Both the position numbers and the translations under genes were made by a program. Under the pieces are notes generated by a model. It did no database searches. It worked only from the letters and a program-made list of their open reading frames with translations, and was not told where the DNA came from. Of a stretch of DNA of 64,000 nt, positions 8,511 to 16,097 are shown in pieces. The DNA comes from Faecalibacterium sp. I3-3-33 (lineage in GTDB: Bacteria; Bacillota; Clostridia; Oscillospirales; Ruminococcaceae): positions 1,426,001 to 1,490,000 of the forward strand of contig NZ_CP094469.1 of NCBI RefSeq assembly GCF_023347295.1. Reading direction: 5' to 3'. Numbering within the stretch: the stretch's first letter is position 1; each line of letters starts with the position of its first letter.

Positions 8511-9274
8511 CTGCGGTACCCCCGCGGGGTGACCATTCTGCTGCCCAGCTGCTTTGTGGCGGCGTTGCCGATGTACACGGTGGTAAACATATCTGCCGCA
8601 GTGCGTTCCAGCTGCGCAAGGGTCAGGACGCGGGCGGTCTGCCCCTCCCGGCCGATGTTGCGCACGATGCCGCAGACGGTATCGGCGCTTTTGCCGTTTT
8701 CCAGCAGGATGCGCACCGCCTTTGCCAGATAGTCCGGCCTGCCTTTGGAGGATGGATTGTACAGCGCAACGCAGAAATCCCCCATGGCGGCACAGGCCAG
8801 CCTCTTTTCGATGACCTCCCACGGGGTCAGCCGGTCGGAAAGGGAAATGACGCAGAAATCGTGCGCCAGCGGCGCGCCCAGTACCGCCCCGCCGCTGAGG
8901 GCAGCGGTCAGTCCGGGTACGACTTCCACGGCAACGTCCGGGTAGTCCGGGGCCAACTCCAGCAGGGGACTTGCCATGCCGTACACCCCGGCATCGCCGG
9001 AGCAGACCAGCGCCACCCGCTTGCCGGTGCGTGCTTTTTCCAGCGCCCAGCGGCAGCGGTCAAGCTCCTGCGTCATGCCGGTGGCATAGTATTCCTCGCA
9101 GGGGAATTCATCGCGGATGAGGTCAAGATAGACCTTATACCCGCAGATAGCGTCAACGCTTTCCAGTGTGTTCGCAGCCTGCTGGGTCATATAAAAAGGC
9201 TCGCCGGGGCCAATCCCCACGACATAAACTACCTTCTCAGGACGGTCGATGTCAATTTCCATCACGTCAATCAT
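8507..9274 (-). CDS. cbiH: Cobalt-factor III / precorrin-3B C17-methyltransferase CbiH/CobJ
   Basis: This 255-residue tetrapyrrole methylase uses SAM to methylate C17 with ring contraction. The core begins at VVYVVGIGPGEPFYMT (about residues 15-30), and the second SAM motif is LVCSGDAGVYGMA. The segment YNPSSKGRPDYL is typical of the CobJ/CbiH branch. The chosen ATG at 9274 overlaps the cbiG stop by eight bases. A further in-frame ATG four codons later is possible. The length agrees with single-domain CbiH, and no ferredoxin-like extension is seen. Confidence 0.92.
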   Translation of the reverse strand: MIDVMEIDIDRPEKVVYVVGIGPGEPFYMTQQAANTLESVDAICGYKVYLDLIRDEFPCEEYYATGMTQELDRCRWALEKARTGKRVALVCSGDAGVYGMASPLLELAPDYPDVAVEVVPGLTAALSGGAVLGAPLAHDFCVISLSDRLTPWEVIEKRLACAAMGDFCVALYNPSSKGRPDYLAKAVRILLENGKSADTVCGIVRNIGREGQTARVLTLAQLERTAADMFTTVYIGNAATKQLGSRMVTPRGYRR

Positions 9275-10265
9275 TCTGCCACCTCCAGTCCGGGGCAAAG
9301 GGCCTGCATGCCAGCGCAAAGGTCACGCCGTTGCAGGCAAATTTCGGGTAAAATAAGCTGCCGTCTGCGTCCAGTACCGCCGCCCGTTCGCAGACGTTAT
9401 CCACCCCGGTCACGCTCTTTACAAAAGGGGAGGGGGTGAACTGCCCGGGCACACTGCACAGCTGTGCGGCAGAGTAAAAACGCACCGGCCAGCCGTGCGC
9501 CTGACAAAAGGCCAGCAAGCCCGGTTCGTTCTTCTTCAGGTCGATGCTTGCAGCGGCGGTAACTGCCTGCGCAGCAAAGCCGTACCGGGCGCAGAAGGCA
9601 GCAAAGGCAGCATCCAGTGTGTCAGCGCTAGTGCCCCGCTTGCAGCCGATGCCCAGCACCCCGATACGCGGCACAAGATGCAGTGCCTGCCCGGTGGGGC
9701 AAAGGGTGAGTGCAAAGTCGGCTTTTTCCTGGGTATCAGCGGGGAATAACCCTGCGGGCACAGTGCCTGTTACCGGGATATCAGTCCGGTAATGTACCGG
9801 CTGTCCGGCCAGTAATTTGCCGCTGACCAGCTTGATGCGCCCCGGCTCCAGCACTATGCAGTTTTGGTGCTTTGCCCACTCGTCCACCGCAAAAATGCCG
9901 TGGGCATCGGTGGCGGTGGTGATCACCGGCACCGCACCGCATACAGCAGCAATGGCCCGCGCCAGATCGTTCGCGCCGCCCAGATGCCCGGACAAAATGG
10001 GCACGGCAAACCGCCCGCATTCATCCACCACCACCACAGCCGGGTCGGTGGTCTTGCTCTTGCAGTGGGGCGCGATAGCCCGCACTGCAATGCCCGCTGC
10101 GCCTACAAATATCAGTGCATCCGACTGCACAAACTGCGTGCTTGTCCATTCGGCAAGAGAAGCGCCATCCTGCCCGCACCGGGCAACGCTGCCGGGCAGG
10201 GCATCGGCAAGGCGTTTTGCCAGCGCAAGACCGGTATCCGTAAAGGCAAGGTAGGCGCGGGTCAT
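9267..10265 (-). CDS. cbiG: Cobalt-precorrin-5A hydrolase CbiG
   Basis: This 332-residue enzyme opens the delta-lactone of cobalt-precorrin-5A and releases acetaldehyde, a step specific to the anaerobic pathway. Seen: the N-terminal domain with DALIFVGAAGIAVRAIAP, VVVVDECGRFAVPILSGHLGGAN and VITTATDAHG, all CbiG signatures, and a C-terminal domain with GIGCKRGTSAD and SIDLKKNEPGL. The order of domains and the length are normal. It overlaps cbiF and cbiH. Its presence is one of the clearest signs that cobalt is inserted early here. Confidence 0.94.
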   Translation of the reverse strand: MTRAYLAFTDTGLALAKRLADALPGSVARCGQDGASLAEWTSTQFVQSDALIFVGAAGIAVRAIAPHCKSKTTDPAVVVVDECGRFAVPILSGHLGGANDLARAIAAVCGAVPVITTATDAHGIFAVDEWAKHQNCIVLEPGRIKLVSGKLLAGQPVHYRTDIPVTGTVPAGLFPADTQEKADFALTLCPTGQALHLVPRIGVLGIGCKRGTSADTLDAAFAAFCARYGFAAQAVTAAASIDLKKNEPGLLAFCQAHGWPVRFYSAAQLCSVPGQFTPSPFVKSVTGVDNVCERAAVLDADGSLFYPKFACNGVTFALACRPFAPDWRWQND

Positions 10266-11026
10266 ACCGGCTCTCCTTTGCGGAACTCGGTGGTAAAGGC
10301 AGGGTCATACAGCTTGCTCCGCTCGTACTGCGTGCCGAGAAAATCTCCCACCACGATAAGCGCCGTCTTGGTAATGCCCGCTGCGCGGGTGCTCTCAGCT
10401 AAAGAACCGACCGTGCACCGTACGATTTTTTCTTCCGGCCAGCTGGCCTTGTACACTACGGCAGCGGGGGTGTCCGGTGTGTACGCACCCTGCAAAAGCG
10501 CTGCCTGCACCTTATCGATCAGCCCGATGGACAGGAAAATCACCATGGTCGCGCCGTGTGCGGCAAGGCTTGCCAGCCTTTCCCGCTCCGGTACCGGGGT
10601 GCGTCCCTCCATGCGGGTGATGATGACCGTCTGGCTGACCGTTGGCAGGGTGTACTCGGCGTTCAGCGCGGCGGCAGCGCCGCAAAAACTGGAAACACCG
10701 GGGGTATCATCGTAACAAATACCGTCTGCATCCAGCGCATCCATCTGTTCCCGGATCGCACCGTACAGGCAGGGGTCGCCGGTGTGCAGACGCACGGTGG
10801 TTTTGCCGGCGGCTTCCATCCGGCGCATCACGTCCAGCACCTGTTCCAGTGTCATCTCGGCGCTGTTATAGATAGTACAGCCGGGCTTTGCCAGCCCAAG
10901 CAGCGCCGGGTTGACCAGACTGCCTGCATAAATAATGCAGTCTGCGGCCTGTAAAAATGCTGCGCCGCGCTGGGTGATTAGATCCGGTGCGCCGGGCCCG
11001 GCGCCCACAAAATGTACCATGTGCAT
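10262..11026 (-). CDS. cbiF: Cobalt-precorrin-4 C11-methyltransferase CbiF/CobM
   Basis: This 254-residue tetrapyrrole methylase adds the C11 methyl group. It starts MHMVHFVGAGPGAPDLIT, the SAM-binding loop of the family, followed by YAGSLVNPALL, RLHTGDPCLYGAIREQM and TPGVSSFCGAAAAL, which together distinguish CbiF/CobM from CbiH and CbiE. In-frame codons continue upstream to 11254, but these run inside the ABC-CbiD gene. The ATG at 11026 shares its A with the TAA stop of that gene (TAATG), a one-base overlap that supports coupled translation. Confidence 0.94.
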   Translation of the reverse strand: MHMVHFVGAGPGAPDLITQRGAAFLQAADCIIYAGSLVNPALLGLAKPGCTIYNSAEMTLEQVLDVMRRMEAAGKTTVRLHTGDPCLYGAIREQMDALDADGICYDDTPGVSSFCGAAAALNAEYTLPTVSQTVIITRMEGRTPVPERERLASLAAHGATMVIFLSIGLIDKVQAALLQGAYTPDTPAAVVYKASWPEEKIVRCTVGSLAESTRAAGITKTALIVVGDFLGTQYERSKLYDPAFTTEFRKGEPV

Positions 11027-12939
11027 TACTCCTTCCATTCGTCTAACAGGCGGGCGGCAGTCTCGGTCTGTCCCAGCGGGCCGTGCTGGTTTGAAAACAG
11101 CACCGCGCCCACCCGGAACGCCCCGCCCGCGCGGCGGTCGAGATGCAGCTGGATGGCGGCAAGCAGGCTTTGCAGCACCGGCTCCCGCAGCCCGGCAGCA
11201 TCCAGAATTTCCAGACAGGCATCCGTGGTGGCTGCATTGTACAGCGCGGTGCAAACCTCCCGGTCAGCACCGCACAGGGCGGCGTGGGTGCAAAACAGCT
11301 CCGTGCGGCAATCTGCCGTGTGGGAGTGGGTGTTCATAATGCCGCCTGCCAGCTTGCACAGCTTGCCGACATGTCCCACCAGCAGCACCTGCTCAAAGTG
11401 TGCCGCTGCTGCCATATCCAGCGTATCTCCGATAAAGTTGGATGTCTTGACCACCGGGATATCAGCAAACTGCGGGTAGGCTTCGTGCAGATAGTCCAGC
11501 CCGTAGTTGCCCGGGGCAAGAATGAGCCGCCGGTGGTCGTTTGCCCGCAGCGCCGCCTGATTCATCTCCAGCTGGATGGTATCCAGAATGGCCTGCTGGC
11601 TCATAGGCTCCACGATACCGCTGGTGCCCAGCACCGACAGCCCGCCCTCCACCCCGATATGCGGGTTGAAGGTGCGCCGAGCCACCTCCTCGCCGCCGGG
11701 GATGGAGATGGTCACGGCAAAACCGCCGGGATAACAGGCGGCTTCTGCCTCCCGGCGTAGCGCCTCGGTGATCATCTGCCGGGGCACATGGTTGATGGCG
11801 GCTTGCCCGACCGGCTGGTCCAGCCCGGGCTTTGTCACCCGGCCAACCCCTGCACCGCCGGTAATGCGCACCTCCGGCGTGCCGGGCAGCAACATCACCG
11901 TGGCGGTCACCGGCAGACCGGTGGTCACGTCCACATCGTCGCCGCCGTCCTTTTCAATGGCGCATTCCGCGCCATCGGCAGCGGTGCGGCAGAACAGGGG
12001 AGCCACCTCCACCACGATGCCTTTTGGCGTGCGCAGAGCGACTGTTTCCGGCGCAGTGCCGGTCAGCAGCAGCCGGGCAGCCCCGGCAGCGGCCAGCGCC
12101 GCGCAGGTGCCGGTGGTGTAGCCGCAGCGCAGCAGCTTTTGCCCGCTGCGCACATAGTGCTCAAATTGGGGCTTTTCCGGCTTTGGTGGGCCAAAAACAG
12201 CGCTGTACTGTTCCTCGGTCAGGCCGTAGAGCGCTTTGATATTTTCCCGGGCAAAGGCCTGCGCCGGGGGCATGGGGGCGGAGACGCCGTGCGGCGAAAC
12301 GCAAACTACCGCGTCCGCGATCTTCTGTGCCATGTCCAGCTCGTGCAGGGTGACGATGACCGCAAGCTGCTGCTCATGCGCCAGTTTTTGCAGGATAGTC
12401 AGCAGCTCTATCTTGCCTTTTACATCTAAAAATGACGTGGGCTCATCCAGCAAAAGCACCTGCGGCTGCTGACAGACTGCCCGCGCCAGCAAAATGCGCT
12501 GCCGCTGCCCGTCGCTGACGCAGTTGAAGTCGCGGTCGGCCAGATGCGCCGCGCCCACCAGCTCCAGCGCGCTCTGTACCTGTTTTTTGTCCTCGGCAGA
12601 AAGGATGCCCAGCCGCCCGGTGTAGGGAATGCGCCCTGCCGCCGCAAACTCAAAGCAAGTAGTCAGCTCGGTGCGGCGGGTGTGGGGCAGCATCAGCGCC
12701 AGTTTTTGCGCCCGTGCGTTGCCGGGGATGCGGGCAAGCTCCTGCCCGTCCAGCAGTACTGCGCCGCCTAAAGGGGAAAGTTGCCCGGCCAAGGTCTTGA
12801 GCAGGGTGGATTTGCCCGCGCCGTTCGGGCCGATGAGCGCTAGTACCTGCCCTTTTGCAGCGCCCAGCGCGATATCCCGCGCAAGGGCAGCTTTGCCGTA
12901 GCCGATGGCAAGGGCATTGGTTTCAACGGAGTTTTTCAT
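11026..12939 (-). CDS. cbiD: Fusion of BtuD/FecE-type ABC ATPase with cobalt-precorrin-5B C1-methyltransferase CbiD
   Basis: One uninterrupted reading frame of 637 residues encodes two unrelated proteins. Residues 1 to about 240 are an ABC ATPase of the iron-chelate/B12 importer type: Walker A GPNGAGKS (37-44), signature VSDGQRQR and Walker B VLLLDEPTSFLD, then a switch histidine in VTLHELD. From about residue 270 the sequence is CbiD: FEHYVRSGQKLLRCGYTTGTC looks like a normal CbiD start without its methionine, followed by GGDDVDVTTGLPV and a complete C-terminal methyltransferase domain. No internal stop or obvious frame change is seen at the seam. The permease gene lies directly upstream and cbiF downstream. 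The ATPase half presumably energises the BtuC/BtuF-like partners, while the CbiD half works in corrin synthesis. Confidence 0.93.
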   Translation of the reverse strand: MKNSVETNALAIGYGKAALARDIALGAAKGQVLALIGPNGAGKSTLLKTLAGQLSPLGGAVLLDGQELARIPGNARAQKLALMLPHTRRTELTTCFEFAAAGRIPYTGRLGILSAEDKKQVQSALELVGAAHLADRDFNCVSDGQRQRILLARAVCQQPQVLLLDEPTSFLDVKGKIELLTILQKLAHEQQLAVIVTLHELDMAQKIADAVVCVSPHGVSAPMPPAQAFARENIKALYGLTEEQYSAVFGPPKPEKPQFEHYVRSGQKLLRCGYTTGTCAALAAAGAARLLLTGTAPETVALRTPKGIVVEVAPLFCRTAADGAECAIEKDGGDDVDVTTGLPVTATVMLLPGTPEVRITGGAGVGRVTKPGLDQPVGQAAINHVPRQMITEALRREAEAACYPGGFAVTISIPGGEEVARRTFNPHIGVEGGLSVLGTSGIVEPMSQQAILDTIQLEMNQAALRANDHRRLILAPGNYGLDYLHEAYPQFADIPVVKTSNFIGDTLDMAAAAHFEQVLLVGHVGKLCKLAGGIMNTHSHTADCRTELFCTHAALCGADREVCTALYNAATTDACLEILDAAGLREPVLQSLLAAIQLHLDRRAGGAFRVGAVLFSNQHGPLGQTETAARLLDEWKE

Positions 12940-13952
12940 CGCACACCCTCCCGGTTGCGGCGCAGCAACAGCCCAATGACCACCGGTGCACCAAATACAG
13001 CGGTGACCGCGCTGATGGAAAGCTCCATGGGCGCAAACAGGCTGCGGGCGATCAGATCACACAGCAGGCAGAACGCCGCCCCGCCCAGGCAGCACCCGGG
13101 CAGCACATACAGCGGGCGGGCGCTGCCCAGCAGCTGCTTGACAAGGTGCGGCACCGCGATGCCCACAAAGGAGATGGGCCCCGCAAAGGCGGTAACACAG
13201 GCGGCCAGCAAACTGGAAAGCAGCACCAGCAGGCGGGAGAAACGCCGCACATCCACGCCCACGCTGCGGGCGTAGGCTTCACCCATCTGGTAAGCTGCCA
13301 TGGGCTTTGCAAGGCAGAAAGCCGCCGCCAGCGCGGGCAGCACCACCAGTGCCGCCGTGCGCACGTTGCCCCACGTCATGCCGGAAAAGCTGCCCTGCGA
13401 CCAGTTGTGCAGGTTGACGATGCTGCTATCCTGCGCAAAGGCCACCACAAACTCGGTGATGGCAGAGCAGATGTAACCGATCATCACGCCGCATATTACA
13501 AGGATGCTCATGCGCTGCACCCGGCGGGCAGCAGCCAGCACAAAGGCCATAGCTGCCATAGCGCCCGCAAAGGCTGCAAGGATCAGCACGGCAGAGCTGG
13601 TCAGCAGACCGTAGTTCAAAAAAAGCACCATCACCAACGCCACCGCCAGCTTTGCTCCGCTGGAAATGCCCATGACAAAGGGGCCGGCAATGGGGTTGGC
13701 AAAAAAGGTCTGCAACAAGTAGCCTGCCGCCGAAAGTGCAGCGCCCAGCAACGCGGCCATCACCGCGCGGGGCAGGCGCAGCTGGGTGATGATGCCTACG
13801 CTCAGCGCGTCCTGTCCGCGGCCGGTCAGGGCGGCAAGCACAGCCTGCGGGGTAAGTGCAACGCTGCCCCAGAACAGGCTTACGGCAAATAGCACCGCCA
13901 GCAGCAGGGCAAGGCAGCAGTAAGATAAAACAAGGCGTTTGCGGCTGGTCAT
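12936..13952 (-). CDS. FecCD/BtuC-family ABC importer permease
   Basis: This 338-residue protein has about nine to ten hydrophobic helices and matches the FecCD permease family, which imports iron chelates, haem or cobamides. Recognisable segments are QLRLPRAVMAALLGAALSAAGYLLQTFFANPIAGPFVMG near the N-terminus (read here only as the well-known RLPR...GAAL...G..LQ...NPLA pattern) and the C-terminal GPISFVGIAVPHLVKQL. The start at 13952 overlaps nothing and sits ten bases after the binding-protein gene. Its stop overlaps the ABC-CbiD start. Position under a cobalamin riboswitch makes a corrinoid the likeliest cargo, but iron-chelate uptake cannot be excluded from sequence alone. Confidence 0.88.
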   Translation of the reverse strand: MTSRKRLVLSYCCLALLLAVLFAVSLFWGSVALTPQAVLAALTGRGQDALSVGIITQLRLPRAVMAALLGAALSAAGYLLQTFFANPIAGPFVMGISSGAKLAVALVMVLFLNYGLLTSSAVLILAAFAGAMAAMAFVLAAARRVQRMSILVICGVMIGYICSAITEFVVAFAQDSSIVNLHNWSQGSFSGMTWGNVRTAALVVLPALAAAFCLAKPMAAYQMGEAYARSVGVDVRRFSRLLVLLSSLLAACVTAFAGPISFVGIAVPHLVKQLLGSARPLYVLPGCCLGGAAFCLLCDLIARSLFAPMELSISAVTAVFGAPVVIGLLLRRNREGVR

Positions 13953-13962
13953 AAGCGGCTCC

Positions 13963-15105
13963 TCAGGTGATCTTAGTCAAAAAATGCAGGGTGTCGGGGT
14001 CGGCAGTCTCTCCGGTAAAAACGGCATGGAGATCCAGCATAAAATCTGCCAGCGCCATGCTCTGCTGGAAGAAGCTGGGTGTGGTGCACCAGATGTCCCC
14101 ATTTTGCACCGCCTTGCACTCTGCCAGCAACGCGCAGCGGGCAAGCAGTTCTTCCTTGGTGGAGATCGTGCCCTCGATGGTGCCGTTATAGATGAGCACA
14201 TCGGCGTCCTTGATCCCGGCGTAAAGATCCTCCAATGGGATATTCATCGTAGAAAGATTGTTGCCACTGTCGGCAAGGTCTGCAAAAACATATTCGCCCC
14301 CGGCCATGCCGATCATCTGCGCCACATAGTCTCCACTTTTGCGCACGGTGGCAAGGCCGCTGGAAGTAATGGAGAAAAACGCGCAGCGTTTGCCGGTAGA
14401 GGGTTGCTTCAGCAGCGGCGCAATGCGCTGCGCCTGCCGGGCGAACACTTCCTCGGCAAGGGTTTCTTTGCCCAGCAAGATGCCATACAGCTTGATCCAT
14501 TCCATTCGCGCCAGCGGGCTGCTCTCGTAGCTGGAACGCTCTACCAGCACCGGAATGCCGAACCGCTCCAGCTGTTCCTTCACTTCCGGGGTGTGGTAGA
14601 TCATGGTGTTTTCCACCGCAAGGCCGCATTCTGCGGTCAGGATGCGCTCATAGTCCGGGGCGCTGTACTTGCCCGCGTAGGCGATGCGCCCGGACTGCAT
14701 GGCCTGCTTGGCCTCGTCCAGATACCAGCCCTCGGCGCGTGTGCCGGAAAGGGCAATGCTGTCCAGCGCGTCCAGATGGAGAAATAAGTCCATGGCAGAG
14801 GTGGACACCAGATAGATGTTCTGCACCGGCTGCTGCAAAACAGTCACGCCCTCTGGTACGGTGCGCAGAGTGGCGGCGCCCTCCGGCCGGACAAGGAACT
14901 TTGCCTGTGTGTCCGGGATGGTCAGCAGGGTAGAGCCGTCCGCATAACAGTCAGCGGTGAACTGGGTGGCGTAGTCCAGCGGATAGGCGTGGTCGAACAC
15001 CAGCTCGTCCGTATCAGCTGGTGCAGTGGGCGCGGCAGCGCAGCCTGCAAGCACCAGTGTTGCGGCGGGCAGTGCCTTTAAAAATTGAGCGCGGGTCAGC
15101 TTCAT
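13963..15105 (-). CDS. BtuF/FepB-type solute-binding lipoprotein
   Basis: This 380-residue lipoprotein has a lipobox LVLAGC with Cys22, so it should be anchored on the outer face of the membrane. The mature part follows the helical-backbone binding-protein fold of FepB/BtuF proteins, with segments such as GEYVFADLADSG and DADVLIYNGTIEG. It would deliver corrinoid or another metal chelate to the FecCD permease directly downstream. Only ten bases separate the two genes. An Arg in the signal (TRAQFLKALPAA) gives it a somewhat Tat-like look, but no twin arginine is present. Substrate specificity is inferred from the riboswitch-controlled setting. Confidence 0.85.
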   Translation of the reverse strand: MKLTRAQFLKALPAATLVLAGCAAAPTAPADTDELVFDHAYPLDYATQFTADCYADGSTLLTIPDTQAKFLVRPEGAATLRTVPEGVTVLQQPVQNIYLVSTSAMDLFLHLDALDSIALSGTRAEGWYLDEAKQAMQSGRIAYAGKYSAPDYERILTAECGLAVENTMIYHTPEVKEQLERFGIPVLVERSSYESSPLARMEWIKLYGILLGKETLAEEVFARQAQRIAPLLKQPSTGKRCAFFSITSSGLATVRKSGDYVAQMIGMAGGEYVFADLADSGNNLSTMNIPLEDLYAGIKDADVLIYNGTIEGTISTKEELLARCALLAECKAVQNGDIWCTTPSFFQQSMALADFMLDLHAVFTGETADPDTLHFLTKIT

Positions 15106-15111
15106 GGAAGG

Positions 15112-15954
15112 TTACTCCAAGGTAAAGGTCAGGGTGTATTCGATCTCGTGGGGCTTGCTCATGGCTACGGTGTCGGCGGTAACAGCCAGCGGGGTGCCCA
15201 GAGCGGCTACGGGAATTTCAAAGGTAGAGTTGCCCTCGGTGTTGGTGGGCAGATACTTCTCGCCGTCCACGATCATGTAGTCGTAGTTGGGGCTGCTCCA
15301 CACGATGGTAGCGGTCATCTTACCGTCTGCCACGGTCAGAGCAGCAGGGCTTTCCACGGTAGCGCGGCCGGAGCCGCCCTCCAGCACCACGGCGGCGGTG
15401 TATGCACCATCTGCGGGGGTCTCGGCGGCCTGTTCCGTCTTAGGCTCGGCATTGCGCACGCTGACGATATGGTCGTACCACTTGCCCTTGGTGCCCAGCA
15501 ATGCCAGCTGGAAGTCAGTGTCCAGCGCTTCCACCGGGATGTCGTAGCCGTACACCTCCTCGGTGGTGCCGTCTGCGTAGGTAACGGTGTCCACGGTGGG
15601 GATGAGCCACGCGGTCTTGTTGGCCTCGGCATCGGCGGCAAGGCCGGGGTAGAGGTTCACGATCTTTTTGGAAGCCAGACTGACGTGGAAGGTCATCACG
15701 CCGTTTTCCACGGTCAAAGTACCCTTTCCGTTGCAGGCCTCGCTGGTGTGGAACATACTGCTGTCGGTCTCAAAATCAGCGGCGTATACGCCATCCGGCA
15801 GGGCAGCCTCTGCCACAGCAGAGGAAACCGCTACAGAAGAAGCAACAGAGCTTGCCGCAGCGGAGGAGGCGGGAGCAGCCCCGCCGCAGCCTGCCAGAGA
15901 AGCAGCCAGCACCACACCGGCCAGAGAAACGATGATAAACTGTTTGCAGCGCAT
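15112..15954 (-). CDS. Lipoprotein with two related beta-rich domains, cobamide-operon associated
   Basis: This 280-residue protein is not confidently recognised. It has a lipoprotein signal (VLAASLAGC, Cys23), a serine/alanine-rich spacer to about residue 48, then two similar domains. Domain 1 contains LTVENGVMTFHVSLASKKIV and later YDIPVEALDTDF. Domain 2 contains LTVADGKMTATIVWSSPNYD and later FEIPVAALGTPL, so an internal duplication is visible. The alternating hydrophobic pattern and the DG(V/A)Y starts suggest compact beta-sandwich domains; NEAT-like haem or chelate binding is one possibility but is inference. It sits between cbiK and the BtuF-like gene, six bases from the latter. The ATG at 15954 was chosen because the signal peptide starts there; the longer ORF upstream crosses a terminator. 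Confidence 0.72.
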   Translation of the reverse strand: MRCKQFIIVSLAGVVLAASLAGCGGAAPASSAAASSVASSVAVSSAVAEAALPDGVYAADFETDSSMFHTSEACNGKGTLTVENGVMTFHVSLASKKIVNLYPGLAADAEANKTAWLIPTVDTVTYADGTTEEVYGYDIPVEALDTDFQLALLGTKGKWYDHIVSVRNAEPKTEQAAETPADGAYTAAVVLEGGSGRATVESPAALTVADGKMTATIVWSSPNYDYMIVDGEKYLPTNTEGNSTFEIPVAALGTPLAVTADTVAMSKPHEIEYTLTFTLE

Positions 15955-16039
15955 AAATAAGTACCTCAGTATCCTAAATTTTTGCCCGGCGTCTAAGCTG
16001 CCGGGGTAGGGGCACGTTCTCCTCGTGCGGGGAATGCAC

Positions 16040-16087
16040 CCATAAAAGAAAGCCCTCTCCGTATGCTTGGCAGCGCCGGAGAGGGCT
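16040..16087 (-). terminator. Intrinsic terminator after cbiK
   Basis: An 11-base perfect inverted repeat (16051-16061 with 16077-16087) is followed, in the minus direction, by a T-rich stretch (TTTCTTTTAT). It lies between cbiK and the two-domain lipoprotein gene. It may stop part of the riboswitch-controlled transcripts before the rest of the operon, so cbiK could be made in excess, or the downstream genes may have a promoter that I did not find. Confidence 0.8.
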
Positions 16088-16097
16088 TCTGAATCCA

